Source: Hyphomicrobium sp.
GTDB lineage: Bacteria > Pseudomonadota > Alphaproteobacteria > Rhizobiales > Hyphomicrobiaceae
NCBI GenBank assembly: GCA_002928735.1
Contig: PERL01000004.1
Span: 124,001-188,000, forward strand
Length of the DNA: 64,000 nucleotides
Direction: 5' to 3'
Shown: positions 45,189 through 55,069 of the stretch, piece after piece
Numbering within the stretch: position 1 is the first letter of the stretch
Layout of the letters: every line of letters begins with the position of its first letter
Notes under the pieces: model-generated
What the model was told of the DNA's origin: nothing
What the model saw: only the letters and a program-made list of their open reading frames with translations
Databases searched by the model: none
Position numbers and translations under genes: made by a program

Positions 45189-45947
45189 ATGCTCAAAACC
45201 ATTCTGAAGCTGTTGGGACTTGCTGGCTTTGCCGGAACGGCTGCCGCCGCACCGGGCGATGCGCCCCCGTACGCAAATCTGTTTACCCGCGCCTTCGAAC
45301 CGGATTTCACCATCGAGGTGGAAGAGGACGCAGGCGGCGAAGGCCCCGTGCGAAATCGCTACACCTTCCACACCCAGAGTGCCGGCGATCTCATTGTTTC
45401 CACAGGCCGCATCGCCGCCGCCGATCCATTCGTCAATCTCACCGAAACACTCCCCTTCGTCACCCCGGTACCCAATGGCCGCTTCCCCGTCACACTCTCG
45501 GTCGCGAAAATTGGGAATGAGCACTACCGCGTGGCCTTGGCGCGCGTTCTCTTTTCGAATGAACCAGCCGTGCGCTGGCAAATGGCTCTCAAAAATGGTC
45601 AGGATCCCGCGACACTAAAGCCGGACGAAATCTTTGGCTACCCCGTCGACGCAGGCACCGGCTCCTTCTTTGACCCCGCCGCTGCCGTCGAGGCCAAAGC
45701 CCTCACGGATCGAAACCCCAACGCCTGGGAAGGCTGGCAAACGCGTGGCGAAGCAAACGGTGCCAGCATCGAAAACTTCGGATCGTTTCTTCTGAATGAG
45801 CCATTCGGAAACGCGAACGTCGTCATGTTTCATTCGGGCTGGGGCGACGGCTACTATCCGTCGTATTTCGGCTACGACGCGAGTGGCAAGGTCACCGCAC
45901 TGGTCACGGACTTCGGTACGCACGATTGGAGCCGCTCTAAATTCTAA
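45189..45947 (+). CDS. DUF4241 domain protein, exported
   Basis: A 252-residue protein with a short signal peptide (MLKTILKLLGLAGFAGTAAA). The body matches the DUF4241 pattern: SAGDLIVSTGRIAAADPFVN near 70, a GRFPVTLSVAKIG strand, the GYPVDAGTGSFFDPAAAVEA block near 155 and MFHSGWGDGYYPSYFGYDAS near 218, ending in a VTDF strand. The family function is unknown. A second DUF4241 gene lies at 47117, with a pirin gene between. GGAGG precedes the ATG by ten bases. Confidence 0.82.
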   Translation: MLKTILKLLGLAGFAGTAAAAPGDAPPYANLFTRAFEPDFTIEVEEDAGGEGPVRNRYTFHTQSAGDLIVSTGRIAAADPFVNLTETLPFVTPVPNGRFPVTLSVAKIGNEHYRVALARVLFSNEPAVRWQMALKNGQDPATLKPDEIFGYPVDAGTGSFFDPAAAVEAKALTDRNPNAWEGWQTRGEANGASIENFGSFLLNEPFGNANVVMFHSGWGDGYYPSYFGYDASGKVTALVTDFGTHDWSRSKF

Positions 45948-45967
45948 CCCCGGGACGCCGCCCTGAG

Positions 45968-46040
45968 CGCGGTTGCAGCGTTTGTCGCGGCCTATTGCAG
46001 CGGGCCCCTTGCATCGACACATAAGCGGCGAACGAAGCTC
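45968..46040. repeat. Repeated upstream element, copy 2
   Basis: See copy 1 at 45111-45188. The shared core is CCTATTGCAG with matching flanks GC(C/T)GG.GCC and CATCGACA...TAAGCGG. It lies just before the pirin gene. Confidence 0.55.
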
Positions 46041-46060
46041 TCACACATGAAGGAGGCACG

Positions 46061-46927
46061 ATGCGCACGATTCAGAGCGTCCTCGACGCCCCACGCCCGC
46101 ACTGGGTTGGCGACGGTTTCCCCGTCCGGTCTCTGCTGTCCCACCACGCCCACGGCGCGGCGATCGACCCGTTCCTGCTGCTCGACTATGCCGGACCGCA
46201 CAGCTTCAAGCCGGCGGCCACCCCGCGCGGCGTCGGCGAACATCCCCACCGCGGCTTCGAAACGGTGACCATTGTCTACGAAGGCGAGTTGGAGCACCGC
46301 GACTCCACGGGTGCCGGCGGCAAGATCGGTCCAGGCGACGTCCAGTGGATGACGGCGGCGTCCGGCCTTGTCCATCAGGAGTATCACTCGGGCGACTTCA
46401 CCGCGAAGGGTGGCACATTCGAGGTCGTGCAACTGTGGGTAAACCTGCCCGCCAACGACAAGATGCACCCGCCCGGCTACCAGACCCTAATGGCAGGCGA
46501 CTTCCCCGTCGCGCAGTTGCCCGATGGAGCTGGAACCGTGCGCGTCATCGCCGGCGACTACGAGGGGCACAAAGGTCCCGCAAAGACCTTCACGCCGCTC
46601 GACATGTGGGATGTGCGCTTGTTTGCGGGCAAGCACGCGCAGTTTTCTTTGCCGGAAGGGCACACGCTCGCCCTTGCGGTGTTGTCGGGAACCATCCTCG
46701 TCAACGACGAAGAGATCGCGCGCGAAGCCCAAGTCGTCGTCTTATCGCGTGACGGCGGGGCCATCCGGATCGAGGCAAATAACGACGCCAAGGTCCTGCT
46801 GCTCTCTGGTGCCCCCATCAACGAACCGGTCGCCGCTTACGGCCCGTTCGTGATGAACACCGACGCAGAGATCCGCCAAGCCGTTGCTGACTTCAACGCC
46901 GGCAAGTTCGGCGTGATGACGGTCTGA
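46061..46927 (+). CDS. Pirin family protein
   Basis: A 288-residue bicupin. The metal-site motif HPHRGFETVTIVYEGELEHR near residues 67-86 has the histidines and glutamate of pirins, and the second cupin carries LFAGKHAQFSLPEGHTLAL near 190. Pirins bind iron; some are quercetinases or redox-responsive regulators, so the substrate here is open. AAGGAGG lies four bases before the ATG. It is flanked by two DUF4241 genes on the same strand. Confidence 0.9.
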   Translation: MRTIQSVLDAPRPHWVGDGFPVRSLLSHHAHGAAIDPFLLLDYAGPHSFKPAATPRGVGEHPHRGFETVTIVYEGELEHRDSTGAGGKIGPGDVQWMTAASGLVHQEYHSGDFTAKGGTFEVVQLWVNLPANDKMHPPGYQTLMAGDFPVAQLPDGAGTVRVIAGDYEGHKGPAKTFTPLDMWDVRLFAGKHAQFSLPEGHTLALAVLSGTILVNDEEIAREAQVVVLSRDGGAIRIEANNDAKVLLLSGAPINEPVAAYGPFVMNTDAEIRQAVADFNAGKFGVMTV

Positions 46928-47116
46928 CCTAAGGCACTCAAAAGCGGCGGCGATCACAAGACGCCGCCGCCATCCCATTCAAACCCGGCCACAAAGGTTG
47001 CAGCCACACAACAAAGACCCCTTCCTCATCCCCCGTTGACGCTGTGACCCGGCTCTCCATGTCAGCGCCGCAGAGGCGTGCTACTCAGCACGCGCAACAT
47101 CGAGCCCAACATCCCC

Positions 47117-47959
47117 ATGCCCTTCCGCCTTAACATCCTCGCGCTTTGCCTGCTCTGCGCCACCGCGCTGGGCGCAGCTCCCGTTCACGCCGCCGAACCC
47201 CTGCACGCGCCCTACTTCACCCGCGCCTTCTCACCCGACTTTGTCGCCTCCGCCGACGACAGCCTGCCCGGCGAAAAACCGCGCCCGGTGAAAGTCTATT
47301 TCCGCGTCACCGATCTCGCAAAGATCAAAGTCACATCCGGCAAGATCGTCGCCGCCGATCCGTTCGTCAGCACCGACCAGCAGCCTCTCGCACTCGACGT
47401 GCCTCCCGGGGAATACCCTGTCCGCCTCGCCATCCTTGAAGGCTCCATGGGCCGCGGCCGCGTCGCCTTCGCTCGCGTCGACATCACCGAACGTCCTGTC
47501 GTCCGATGGGAATCCGCCAAACCCGTCGACATGCAGCGCGATGCGGAAAACCCGGACGGCACATGGGGCGTCACCGTCGATAGCGGCGTCGCAGCCTTCT
47601 TCGACCAGGATGCAGGCCGCGCCACCAGCGAGGCTGTCGCCGCCGATGAAACCTTCTTCGACAGCTGGCTCGAACGCGGCCAGAACGCTGGCTACAAAGA
47701 CAAAGGGGCCAGCGGTGCGTTTCGGCTCGCAGCCGACATCGGCCCCGGCAATGTCATCGCCTTTGATACCGGCTGGGGCGAAGGCGCCTACACGGTCTAC
47801 GCCGGCTACGATGCGGACCAAAAACTGACGGCCCTACTGATAGACTTCGACATCCTCGACTGGTCCAAGGTCACAGACTTGCCACCGGACCAGCGTCCGA
47901 AGGATCCCGCCCCGGTGACGCCGACACCACCTGCGGAACAAGCAGCCCCCGCACCCTAA
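47117..47959 (+). CDS. DUF4241 domain protein, exported, paralogue of 45189
   Basis: A 280-residue exported protein with a signal peptide (MPFRLNILALCLLCATALGA, cleavage near VHA-AEP). It shares the same blocks as the gene at 45189: PYFTRAFSPDF near the N-terminus, VTSGKIVAADPFVS, a GEYPVRLAILEG strand, a GVTVDSGVAAFFDQDAG block and FDTGWGEGAYTVYAGYDADQ near the end. A proline/alanine tail of about 25 residues is extra. The ATG at 47117 is chosen for the signal peptide. Its stop overlaps the convergent Kef-type gene by four bases. Confidence 0.82.
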   Translation: MPFRLNILALCLLCATALGAAPVHAAEPLHAPYFTRAFSPDFVASADDSLPGEKPRPVKVYFRVTDLAKIKVTSGKIVAADPFVSTDQQPLALDVPPGEYPVRLAILEGSMGRGRVAFARVDITERPVVRWESAKPVDMQRDAENPDGTWGVTVDSGVAAFFDQDAGRATSEAVAADETFFDSWLERGQNAGYKDKGASGAFRLAADIGPGNVIAFDTGWGEGAYTVYAGYDADQKLTALLIDFDILDWSKVTDLPPDQRPKDPAPVTPTPPAEQAAPAP

Positions 47960-49761
47960 TTGGCAGCCGTGTCCCGCGACTTGGACCGCACACCATGGCT
48001 CTGTGTCCGTCCCGCCTTGCCGGCTGCCGACTGCAAGGCCGCCCGGAACTCGTCGCGCTTTACGTGGATCGACGCGATCACCGGCCCCGTTGGCACGCCA
48101 AGGTCCACGAGTGCTGCTTCTGACAATTGCAGGCTCGCTTCGATCGTCTCCGGCACCGCGTCCGAAACACCGATCTCGTAGAGATAGCGCGCATGATCCG
48201 CATCCCGCGCACGTGCCACGATCGTGATCGAAGAACTGAGCCCCCGTATCGTCCTGACGATGTCGTCCGTCGCCTCCCAGTCGTGGATCGTGATGATCAC
48301 GGCCTTCGCCCGGGCCAATCCGCACCGCTGGAGGAAGTTCGTGTTCAAGGCATCGCCATAGTAAATCGGGCGGCTATCCTTGCGCCCCTCCGACACCAGA
48401 TCAGGCCGCTTCTCAGTGATGACATGGGTAACGTTGTGCACGTTGAGCATGTCTGAGACGAGCGCGCCCACGCGCCCATATCCAATCACCATTGCCGTCA
48501 CGCTCTCTTGCGGTTCGGGCAATGCCGTCAACGCGGGATCCGTCGGCACACTCACCGGCACCGGGAACATCGATTGAGCGAACCTGTCGAGCAACGGAAT
48601 GAGTGCCATCGACAACGAAGTCAGGGCCAGGACATACGCCGTCACATCCGGTTCGATAATCTTTGATGCCGCCGCTAGCCCCAGTACAATGAAGGCAAAT
48701 TCACCGCCCGGCCCGAGCAACGCCGCCGTCCGCCCCGCCACAACACCGCTGAATCCATAGGCCCGCACGACGCCCGCCACGATGACGCCTTTGAGGACCA
48801 GAAGCGCAACAAGACCCAGCAGCACCGACACCGGGTTATTGATGATCACGCTGAGATCGAGTCCCGCACCAACCGTAAAGAAGAAGCATCCCAAAAGGAG
48901 CCCCTTCACCGGCTCGATCGTCGCCTCGATCGCCCGCCGGAACTCCGTCTCCGCAAGCAGCAATCCGGCTACGAACGCACCCAGCGCCATCGAAAGGCCC
49001 GCCGCAGCCGTCACGATCCCCGAACCCGCCGCCACGAGAAGCACCGCCGCAACGAAGAGATCGCCGCTCTCGGCATTGGCAACAAGCCGGAACAGAGGCC
49101 GCAGCACGAGATAGCCCACCACAACGATAATTCCGATCGCCACCATGGCTTGCGCGACGGCCTGCGCGATACTGATCCAAAGTGCCCCACCGTTACCGGG
49201 CGCCAGCGCTGGCACGAGCATCAACAGCGGAATAACGGCAAGGTCCTGCATCAGCAGGATGGAGAAGCTCGTACGCCCCGTTCCCAGCGACAAGCGGTTC
49301 TGCTGCGACAGCAATTCCACCACGATCGCCGTCGACGAGAGCGCCAGAGAAGACCCGATAATCAGCGCCGCCGCCGGCCCCTGCCCCAGCAGGGCCGCCA
49401 CAGTGCCGAGCGCCACCGCACTCAGAAAAATCTGCAGCGACCCCATACCGAACACGAGCCGCCGCATGATCCACAAGCGCTGCGGCGCCAGTTCAAGCCC
49501 GATGATGAAAAGAAGAAAGGCGACGCCCAGTTCGCCGACGAGTGCCAGATTTTCCGGATTGGAGATCGTGAACCATTCCGCGGCCGGAAAAGACCCAGTC
49601 AAGGCGCCCATCATATGGGGCCCGAGCAGCATGCCGGTCAGCAGATAGCCCAGAACTGGGCTGATGCGGACGCGTTGCAGTAGCGGAATGGCGATAGCGG
49701 CCGTCGCCAGGATCACCATGCCGTCTTTATAAGCCGTGATGTCGTGCGCCGCCCCGGCCAT
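47956..49761 (-). CDS. Kef-type CPA2 monovalent cation:proton antiporter with RCK domain
   Basis: A 601-residue transporter. Twelve to thirteen helices span residues 15-390, with VAFLLFIIGLELAPQRLWIM near 90 and GLSMALGAFVAGLLLAETEF near 265, both typical of Kef/YbaL proteins. The cytosolic RCK/TrkA-N domain starts near 425 (AMVIGYGRVGALVSDMLNVH) and has the usual YYGDALN and ARDADHARYLYE elements. Family members release K+ in exchange for H+ under electrophile or pH stress; no KefF/KefG ancillary gene is adjacent. Its start is 105 bases from the end of the gene at 49867. Confidence 0.9.
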   Translation of the reverse strand: MAGAAHDITAYKDGMVILATAAIAIPLLQRVRISPVLGYLLTGMLLGPHMMGALTGSFPAAEWFTISNPENLALVGELGVAFLLFIIGLELAPQRLWIMRRLVFGMGSLQIFLSAVALGTVAALLGQGPAAALIIGSSLALSSTAIVVELLSQQNRLSLGTGRTSFSILLMQDLAVIPLLMLVPALAPGNGGALWISIAQAVAQAMVAIGIIVVVGYLVLRPLFRLVANAESGDLFVAAVLLVAAGSGIVTAAAGLSMALGAFVAGLLLAETEFRRAIEATIEPVKGLLLGCFFFTVGAGLDLSVIINNPVSVLLGLVALLVLKGVIVAGVVRAYGFSGVVAGRTAALLGPGGEFAFIVLGLAAASKIIEPDVTAYVLALTSLSMALIPLLDRFAQSMFPVPVSVPTDPALTALPEPQESVTAMVIGYGRVGALVSDMLNVHNVTHVITEKRPDLVSEGRKDSRPIYYGDALNTNFLQRCGLARAKAVIITIHDWEATDDIVRTIRGLSSSITIVARARDADHARYLYEIGVSDAVPETIEASLQLSEAALVDLGVPTGPVIASIHVKRDEFRAALQSAAGKAGRTQSHGVRSKSRDTAAN

Positions 49762-49866
49762 TCACCCCGCCTCGCTGCTTTCCCTATGGAAAAGCACTGT
49801 CGGGCTTCTCAGCCGTCAACGCAACCCACCATCATGCCAGAGCCGCGAGGCCTGTGGACGGCAAAG

Positions 49867-50232
49867 CTACCGGCCCTCATCGTCGACCTTCTTAAACCGC
49901 GCCGCCGCCTGCTCCGTGAATGATGCGCACGGTTTCTCACCAGCGTTGCACAGCACGGCTGTGTCCATCGCCTTGGTGCGGCACGCCACCGCCGGATGCG
50001 CGGTCGTGTTCGGCAGTGCGATCACCCACAGCGACCCGTCGCGGCTGTCGCGCTTCACAAACATCTTGTTATCGCCGTAAACCTTTTCGACCCCGTCCTC
50101 ATACATCCGCAACATGATGTCGACCATCTCCGGCTTCGAGCCACAGATGTCAGCCGGTTTCTCAGCTGATGCCGGAACGGAAAATGCGATCAGCGCACCG
50201 GCGGCCACGAGGCTTGCGAAAGATTTGGTCAC
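49867..50232 (-). CDS. Small secreted protein, unknown function
   Basis: A 121-residue exported protein. The signal peptide ends near PASA-EKPADIC. The mature part has cysteines in ADICGSKP, AVACRTK, AVLCNAGEKPCASF, at least four, which suggests disulfides. The GTG at 50232 has GGGAG six bases upstream and is preferred over the TTG two codons earlier. I do not recognise a family. It lies between the Kef-type gene and alaS on the same strand. Confidence 0.65.
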   Translation of the reverse strand: MTKSFASLVAAGALIAFSVPASAEKPADICGSKPEMVDIMLRMYEDGVEKVYGDNKMFVKRDSRDGSLWVIALPNTTAHPAVACRTKAMDTAVLCNAGEKPCASFTEQAAARFKKVDDEGR

Positions 50233-50306
50233 GAACAACTCCCGTTGGATGGCTTATTCTTGGTTCGGGCAACCCGCCCGCTCGCGTGCAGTCATACGAT
50301 AGATCG

Positions 50307-52991
50307 TCAGCCGCCGATCAGAGCTTCCACGGCTGCCAGCGCCTCGTCCGCCATGGCCCCGTCCGGACCGCCGGCCTGCGCCATGTCCGGCCGCCCGCCG
50401 CCGCCCTTGCCGCCGGATTTCTCCGCCGCCGCCCGCACCAAGTCGACGGCGTTGAACCGCCCCGTCAAATCCGGCGTCACCGCCACGACGATCCCCAGCT
50501 TGCCGTCGGCCGACGCGTTGGCGATCGCCACGACGCCCGAGCCGACCTTAGCCCGTCCCTCGTCTGCCATCGCCTTCAAGTCCTTCATATCCACACCCGA
50601 CACCGACAGCCGGAAGAAGTTTGTGTCACCCACCTTCCCCACGGGTGACGCGCCGCTGGCGCTTCCCCCGCCGCTGCCGCCAAGCGCGATCTGCTTCTTG
50701 GCATCCGCGAGTTGCTTCTCAAGCGCCTTGCGCTCCTCGACAATGGCCCGCAAGCGCTCGACCACATCATCCGGCCGTGTCTTCAAGATGGCGGCCACTT
50801 CACGCAACCGCTCGTCGGCCTCCGCCAGATAACTGCGCGCGCCGTCCGCCGTCAGCGCCTCGATGCGCCGCACGCCGGCCGAACTGGCACTCTCGCCCAC
50901 GATCTTGACGAGACCGATATCGCCCGTGCGCCGCACGTGCGTACCGCCGCACAATTCCACCGACCACGCCTTGTTCGCGCCCGGCTGCGGCTCGCCCATG
51001 GAAACGACGCGCACTTCCTCGCCGTATTTTTCCCCGAACAGCGCCATCGCACCCGACGCCTTCGCATCGTCCAGCGCCATCAGCCGCGTCTCGACCGCCG
51101 AGTTCTGCAACACAAGCGCATTGGCCAGCGCCTCGACCTGCTTCACTTCCTCATGCGACATCGGCTTTTGATGTACGAAGTCGAAGCGTAGCCGGTCGGG
51201 TGAAACCAGCGACCCCTTCTGCGCCACGTGCTCGCCCAAGACCTGCCGCAGCGCCTCATGCAAGAGATGCGTCGCAGAATGGTTCGCCCGCGTCGCCGTC
51301 CGCCGCTGATGATCGACCTCGAGTTCGACCGCGTCACCCGCCTTGAACGAGCCGCTCTCGACAGTCCCCACGTGCACGAACAGATCGCCGAGTTTCTTCT
51401 GCGTATCGGTCACCCGGAACAGCGCGCCCTTTGGCCCCCGGATGACACCGCGATCCCCGACCTGACCGCCGCTCTCACCATAAAACGGCGTCTGGTTGAG
51501 GATCAGCGCGCCCTCTTCGCCAGCCTTCAGCCCCTTAGCTTCCTTGCCGCCGGTGACAATCGCCGCGACCACGCCTTCCGCGCTCTCAGTGTCGTACCCG
51601 AGGAACTCTGTGGCGCCCGTCTTTTCCTTGATCTCGAACCAGATCGTCTCGGTCGCCGCTTCCCCCGACCCCTTCCAGGCCCGGCGCGCGTCCTCCTTCT
51701 GCTTCTCCATCGACGTATTAAACGCCGCCGTGTCGACCGTAATCCCGCGCGGCTTCAGCGCATCTTCGGTCAGATCGAGCGGAAACCCGTACGTGTCATA
51801 GAGCTTGAACGCGACGTCGCCCGGGAACACAGCCCCCTTGCTCAGTTTCGACGACGCGTCTCCGAGCAGCTTCAGGCCGTTCTCCAGCGTCTTGCGGAAC
51901 CGCGTCTCTTCGAGCTTCAACGTCTCGGTGATCAGCGCCTGCGCCCGCGACAGTTCCGGATAGGCATCACTCATCTGCCGCACCAGCGCCGGCACCAGCC
52001 TGTACATCAGCGGATCCTTGGCACCCAGAAGGTGCGCATGCCGCATCGCGCGCCGCATGATCCGGCGCAGCACATAACCCCGCCCTTCGTTCGAGGGGAG
52101 CACACCATCGGCAATCAGGAAGCTCGTCGAGCGCAGATGATCGGCGATCACCCGGTGCGAGAACCGCGCCTCGCCCTCGGCTGTGACACCCGTCGCATCG
52201 ACGGACGCTGCAATCAGCGCTTTGAAGAGATCGGTATCGTAGTTGTCGTGCACGCCCTGCAGCACAGCCGAAATGCGTTCCAGCCCCATGCCCGTGTCGA
52301 TCGAGGGCTTGGGAAGCGAAACCCGGTCACCCGGTCCACGCTGCTCATACTGCATGAATACGAGATTCCAGATCTCTATGAAGCGATCGCCATCCGCGTC
52401 CGCCGACCCTGGAGGCCCGCCGAATATGCCCTTCTTCCCGTCCGGATCGTGATCGTAAAAAATTTCCGAGCACGGCCCGCACGGCCCCGTGTCGCCCATC
52501 GCCCAGAAGTTGTCGGCAGTCGCAATGCGAATGATGCGGCTGTCGGCGAACCCCGTCAGCTTCTTCCAGATCCGGAACGCGTCGTCGTCGTCGTGATAGA
52601 CCGTGACCATCAGGCGCTTCGGATCGAGACCGTAATCCTTGGTAATCAGGGTCCAGGCGAGTTCGATCGCCCGCTCTTTGAAATAGTCCCCGAAGGAGAA
52701 GTTGCCGAGCATCTCAAAGAACGTGTGATGCCGCGCGGTGTACCCGACGTTGTCCAGATCGTTGTGCTTGCCGCCCGCGCGAACGCACTTCTGCGACGAG
52801 GCCGCCGTCGAATAGGGCCGCGTCTCCTGACCCGTGAAGACGTTCTTGAATTGCACCATGCCGGCATTGGTGAACATCAGCGTCGGATCGTTCCGCGGCA
52901 CCAGCGGCGACGACGCCACGACCTCATGGCCGTTGCGCTTGAAGTAGTCGAGAAACGCCGTTCTGATCTCGTTGACGCCGCTGCCGCTCAT
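50307..52991 (-). CDS. alaS: Alanyl-tRNA synthetase
   Basis: An 894-residue class II synthetase that charges tRNA-Ala and edits mischarged serine and glycine. The catalytic core starts [20 protein letters not shown], with [17 protein letters not shown] near 32 and [14 protein letters not shown] near 235. The editing domain has the zinc-site motif [20 protein letters not shown] near 575 and [13 protein letters not shown] near 680. The C-terminal C-Ala domain ends the protein. The frame is open far upstream, but [13 protein letters not shown] is the family start. It follows recA on the same strand, the usual alphaproteobacterial order. Confidence 0.97.
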   Translation of the reverse strand: MSGSGVNEIRTAFLDYFKRNGHEVVASSPLVPRNDPTLMFTNAGMVQFKNVFTGQETRPYSTAASSQKCVRAGGKHNDLDNVGYTARHHTFFEMLGNFSFGDYFKERAIELAWTLITKDYGLDPKRLMVTVYHDDDDAFRIWKKLTGFADSRIIRIATADNFWAMGDTGPCGPCSEIFYDHDPDGKKGIFGGPPGSADADGDRFIEIWNLVFMQYEQRGPGDRVSLPKPSIDTGMGLERISAVLQGVHDNYDTDLFKALIAASVDATGVTAEGEARFSHRVIADHLRSTSFLIADGVLPSNEGRGYVLRRIMRRAMRHAHLLGAKDPLMYRLVPALVRQMSDAYPELSRAQALITETLKLEETRFRKTLENGLKLLGDASSKLSKGAVFPGDVAFKLYDTYGFPLDLTEDALKPRGITVDTAAFNTSMEKQKEDARRAWKGSGEAATETIWFEIKEKTGATEFLGYDTESAEGVVAAIVTGGKEAKGLKAGEEGALILNQTPFYGESGGQVGDRGVIRGPKGALFRVTDTQKKLGDLFVHVGTVESGSFKAGDAVELEVDHQRRTATRANHSATHLLHEALRQVLGEHVAQKGSLVSPDRLRFDFVHQKPMSHEEVKQVEALANALVLQNSAVETRLMALDDAKASGAMALFGEKYGEEVRVVSMGEPQPGANKAWSVELCGGTHVRRTGDIGLVKIVGESASSAGVRRIEALTADGARSYLAEADERLREVAAILKTRPDDVVERLRAIVEERKALEKQLADAKKQIALGGSGGGSASGASPVGKVGDTNFFRLSVSGVDMKDLKAMADEGRAKVGSGVVAIANASADGKLGIVVAVTPDLTGRFNAVDLVRAAAEKSGGKGGGGRPDMAQAGGPDGAMADEALAAVEALIGG

Positions 52992-53204
52992 GGGGGTCCC
53001 AAACTTTCCGGATGTTCCTGCGCCGGGGGACGGCGGGCATCGGGGCGGCACATCCGCACCGTACCCCGCAGACCTCAAAACCCCACCGGCTAAGTAGAAG
53101 AGTCGGCCGGTTCTACCCGCCGCCCGCCGCCTTTGTCCAGAAACCCCGCCGCCGCAAGACACCCCAGGCGCAAAACGTCTCCATTCCGCTCCAAATCCGC
53201 TTAG

Positions 53205-53234
53205 AAACACAAACGGGGACCCTTGGGCCCCCGT
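53205..53234 (-). terminator. Intrinsic terminator after recA
   Basis: On the minus strand ACGGGG and CCCCGT (plus 53229-53234 and 53213-53218) pair, with inner GCCC/GGGT, and TTTGTGTTTC follows. It lies about 30 bases after the recA stop and before alaS. Confidence 0.72.
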
Positions 53235-53261
53235 CCGCTTACACCTGTCCTGGCCAACGCC

Positions 53262-54413
53262 TCAGCGCTTGGCCCGGGCCCCCTTCTTCGGGGTCTCCTC
53301 GACGTCCGGCAACACGCCGTCCTCGTCCGGGGTCTCCTCATCGGCCTCCCCGGCCTCGGGCTCCACCAACATCTTATCGACGATCAGCCCAGCATTCGCC
53401 CGCACAGCTGCCTCAATGGCGTTGGCCACCTTCGGATTGGTGCGCAGGAACTCCTTGGTGTTTTCACGGCCTTGCCCAATGCGCTCGCCGTTGTAAGACA
53501 TCCACGCGCCTGACTTTTCGATGATGTTTGCCTTCACGCCCAGGTCGACGAGCTCGCCAACCTTCGAGATGCCCTCGCCATACATGATGTCGAATTCGAC
53601 CTGCTTGAAAGGCGGCGCTACTTTGTTCTTCACGACCTTGACGCGGGTCTGGTTGCCGACCGGCTCGTCCTTGTCCTTGATCTGCCCGATGCGGCGGATA
53701 TCGAGACGCACCGAGGCATAGAACTTCAGTGCATTGCCGCCCGTCGTCGTCTCCGGGTTGCCGAACATCACGCCGATCTTCATGCGGATCTGGTTGATGA
53801 AAATCACCATGCAGCCCGACTTCGAGATCGATGCCGTAAGCTTGCGCAGTGCCTGGCTCATCAAGCGCGCCTGCAGGCCGGGCAAACTATCGCCCATCTC
53901 ACCTTCAAGTTCTGCTTTCGGCGTCAACGCCGCCACTGAGTCGATCACCAGCACATCCACGGCGCCGGAGCGCACCAGCGTATCGGCGATTTCCAACGCC
54001 TGCTCGCCCGTATCTGGCTGCGAGATCAGCAGATCCTGCACATTGACGCCCAACTTGCGGGCATAGACCGGATCGAGCGCGTGCTCCGCGTCAACGAATG
54101 CGCACGTCCCGCCCTTCTTCTGCGCTTCCGCAATCACATGCAGCGTCAGCGTTGTCTTGCCCGACGATTCCGGCCCGTAGATCTCAACGACGCGCCCCTT
54201 GGGCAAACCGCCGATCCCGAGCGCGATGTCGAGTCCCAGCGACCCTGTCGAAATGGCCTCCACGTCGATCGACTTGTCGTTGGTGCCCAATCGCATGATT
54301 GAGCCCTTGCCGAAGTTCTTGTCGATCTGCGCCAGGGCCGCTTCGAGCGCCTGCTTCTTGTCCATCTTAGCCGATCCCCCATCGATCACTTTCAAGTCGG
54401 GCTTGGTCGTCAT
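53262..54413 (-). CDS. recA: Recombinase A
   Basis: A 383-residue ATPase for homologous recombination and the SOS response. Walker A is [13 protein letters not shown] near residue 80, Walker B lies in [20 protein letters not shown] near 150, and the MSQALRKLT and loop-2 [17 protein letters not shown] regions are intact. The acidic C-terminus ([20 protein letters not shown]) is usual. The ATG at 54413 gives the family start; a GTG three codons upstream is less likely. A candidate SOS box lies upstream at 54462-54476. Confidence 0.97.
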   Translation of the reverse strand: MTTKPDLKVIDGGSAKMDKKQALEAALAQIDKNFGKGSIMRLGTNDKSIDVEAISTGSLGLDIALGIGGLPKGRVVEIYGPESSGKTTLTLHVIAEAQKKGGTCAFVDAEHALDPVYARKLGVNVQDLLISQPDTGEQALEIADTLVRSGAVDVLVIDSVAALTPKAELEGEMGDSLPGLQARLMSQALRKLTASISKSGCMVIFINQIRMKIGVMFGNPETTTGGNALKFYASVRLDIRRIGQIKDKDEPVGNQTRVKVVKNKVAPPFKQVEFDIMYGEGISKVGELVDLGVKANIIEKSGAWMSYNGERIGQGRENTKEFLRTNPKVANAIEAAVRANAGLIVDKMLVEPEAGEADEETPDEDGVLPDVEETPKKGARAKR

Positions 54414-54461
54414 CGGGCGCACCTTAGGGTTAAAGTTGCAGAGCTACAATTTACCAACTTT

Positions 54462-54476
54462 GTACCCTATTCGTTC
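54462..54476. promoter_or_regulatory. Candidate LexA (SOS) box upstream of recA
   Basis: GTACCCTATTCGTTC matches the alphaproteobacterial GTTC-N7-GTTC SOS consensus with one mismatch in the first half. It lies 49 bases upstream of the recA start, where a LexA operator is expected. Confidence 0.45.
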
Positions 54477-54698
54477 TCACCAGTCAATCACGTTTTGTTC
54501 TCATCTGCCTATATCGATTCCATGGACTTAGCTACGCCCGGCCGCCCAACACTGACCCGCATCACACCGCCCCAAACATGCCCGTGCCCCGGGTTTGCCC
54601 CAGTGTCGGGTTAACGTTGCCTGATTCGATTTCCGTCGCAGGGGGGACCTATGGTCCGTGCCGGAGATCATCAACTCCAAGGGAGGAGACGGATACGC

Positions 54699-54989
54699 AT
54701 GTCGGACCGCACCATGATCGATGTCGCAGGCAAGACCCTGCTCGTTCCACGCCTCGCCAAGCGCGCGCTGCAAATCCTGACCGCGATGGGCCTCACCGCC
54801 CTGCTCACGCTCGCCATCATTGCCGCCAACAGCATGCTGACCGCCAAGGGCGGATCGGCCGCCGGCTTCTCAACGTGGCTCGCCTTTATTCAGCGCCCCG
54901 AGGTGATCGGCACAATGCTGCTGACCGCCATCGTCACGGTGCTCTACCTGCACTGGGACAAACCGTCCTCGTCGGGCAATCGCCGCTAA
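54699..54989 (+). CDS. Small two-helix membrane protein, unknown function
   Basis: A 96-residue product with a short polar N-terminus and two hydrophobic helices (about residues 24-46 and 65-84), ending in a polar PSSSGNRR tail. GGGAGGAG lies nine bases before the ATG, which decides this start over earlier open frame. I do not recognise the family. The gene is divergent from recA and convergent with cckA, separated from the latter by a bidirectional terminator. Confidence 0.65.
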   Translation: MSDRTMIDVAGKTLLVPRLAKRALQILTAMGLTALLTLAIIAANSMLTAKGGSAAGFSTWLAFIQRPEVIGTMLLTAIVTVLYLHWDKPSSSGNRR

Positions 54990-55010
54990 GAACGGTGCGC
55001 CAAGAATCAA

Positions 55011-55044
55011 AAAAAACGCCCGGGAGACATCCCGGGCGTTTTTT
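55011..55044. terminator. Bidirectional intrinsic terminator
   Basis: ACGCCCGGG (55016-55024) pairs with CCCGGGCGT (55031-55039) around six bases, flanked by an A-run on the left and a T-run on the right. It serves the small membrane gene on the plus strand and cckA on the minus strand. Confidence 0.9.
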
Positions 55045-55069
55045 CGTTCCTGAATTCGATCGGGTGAAC

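Noticed and set aside
51228-53093. Plus-strand open frame of about 620 codons opposite alaS
   Set aside because: Antisense shadow of alaS; composition is arginine-rich and no motif is present.
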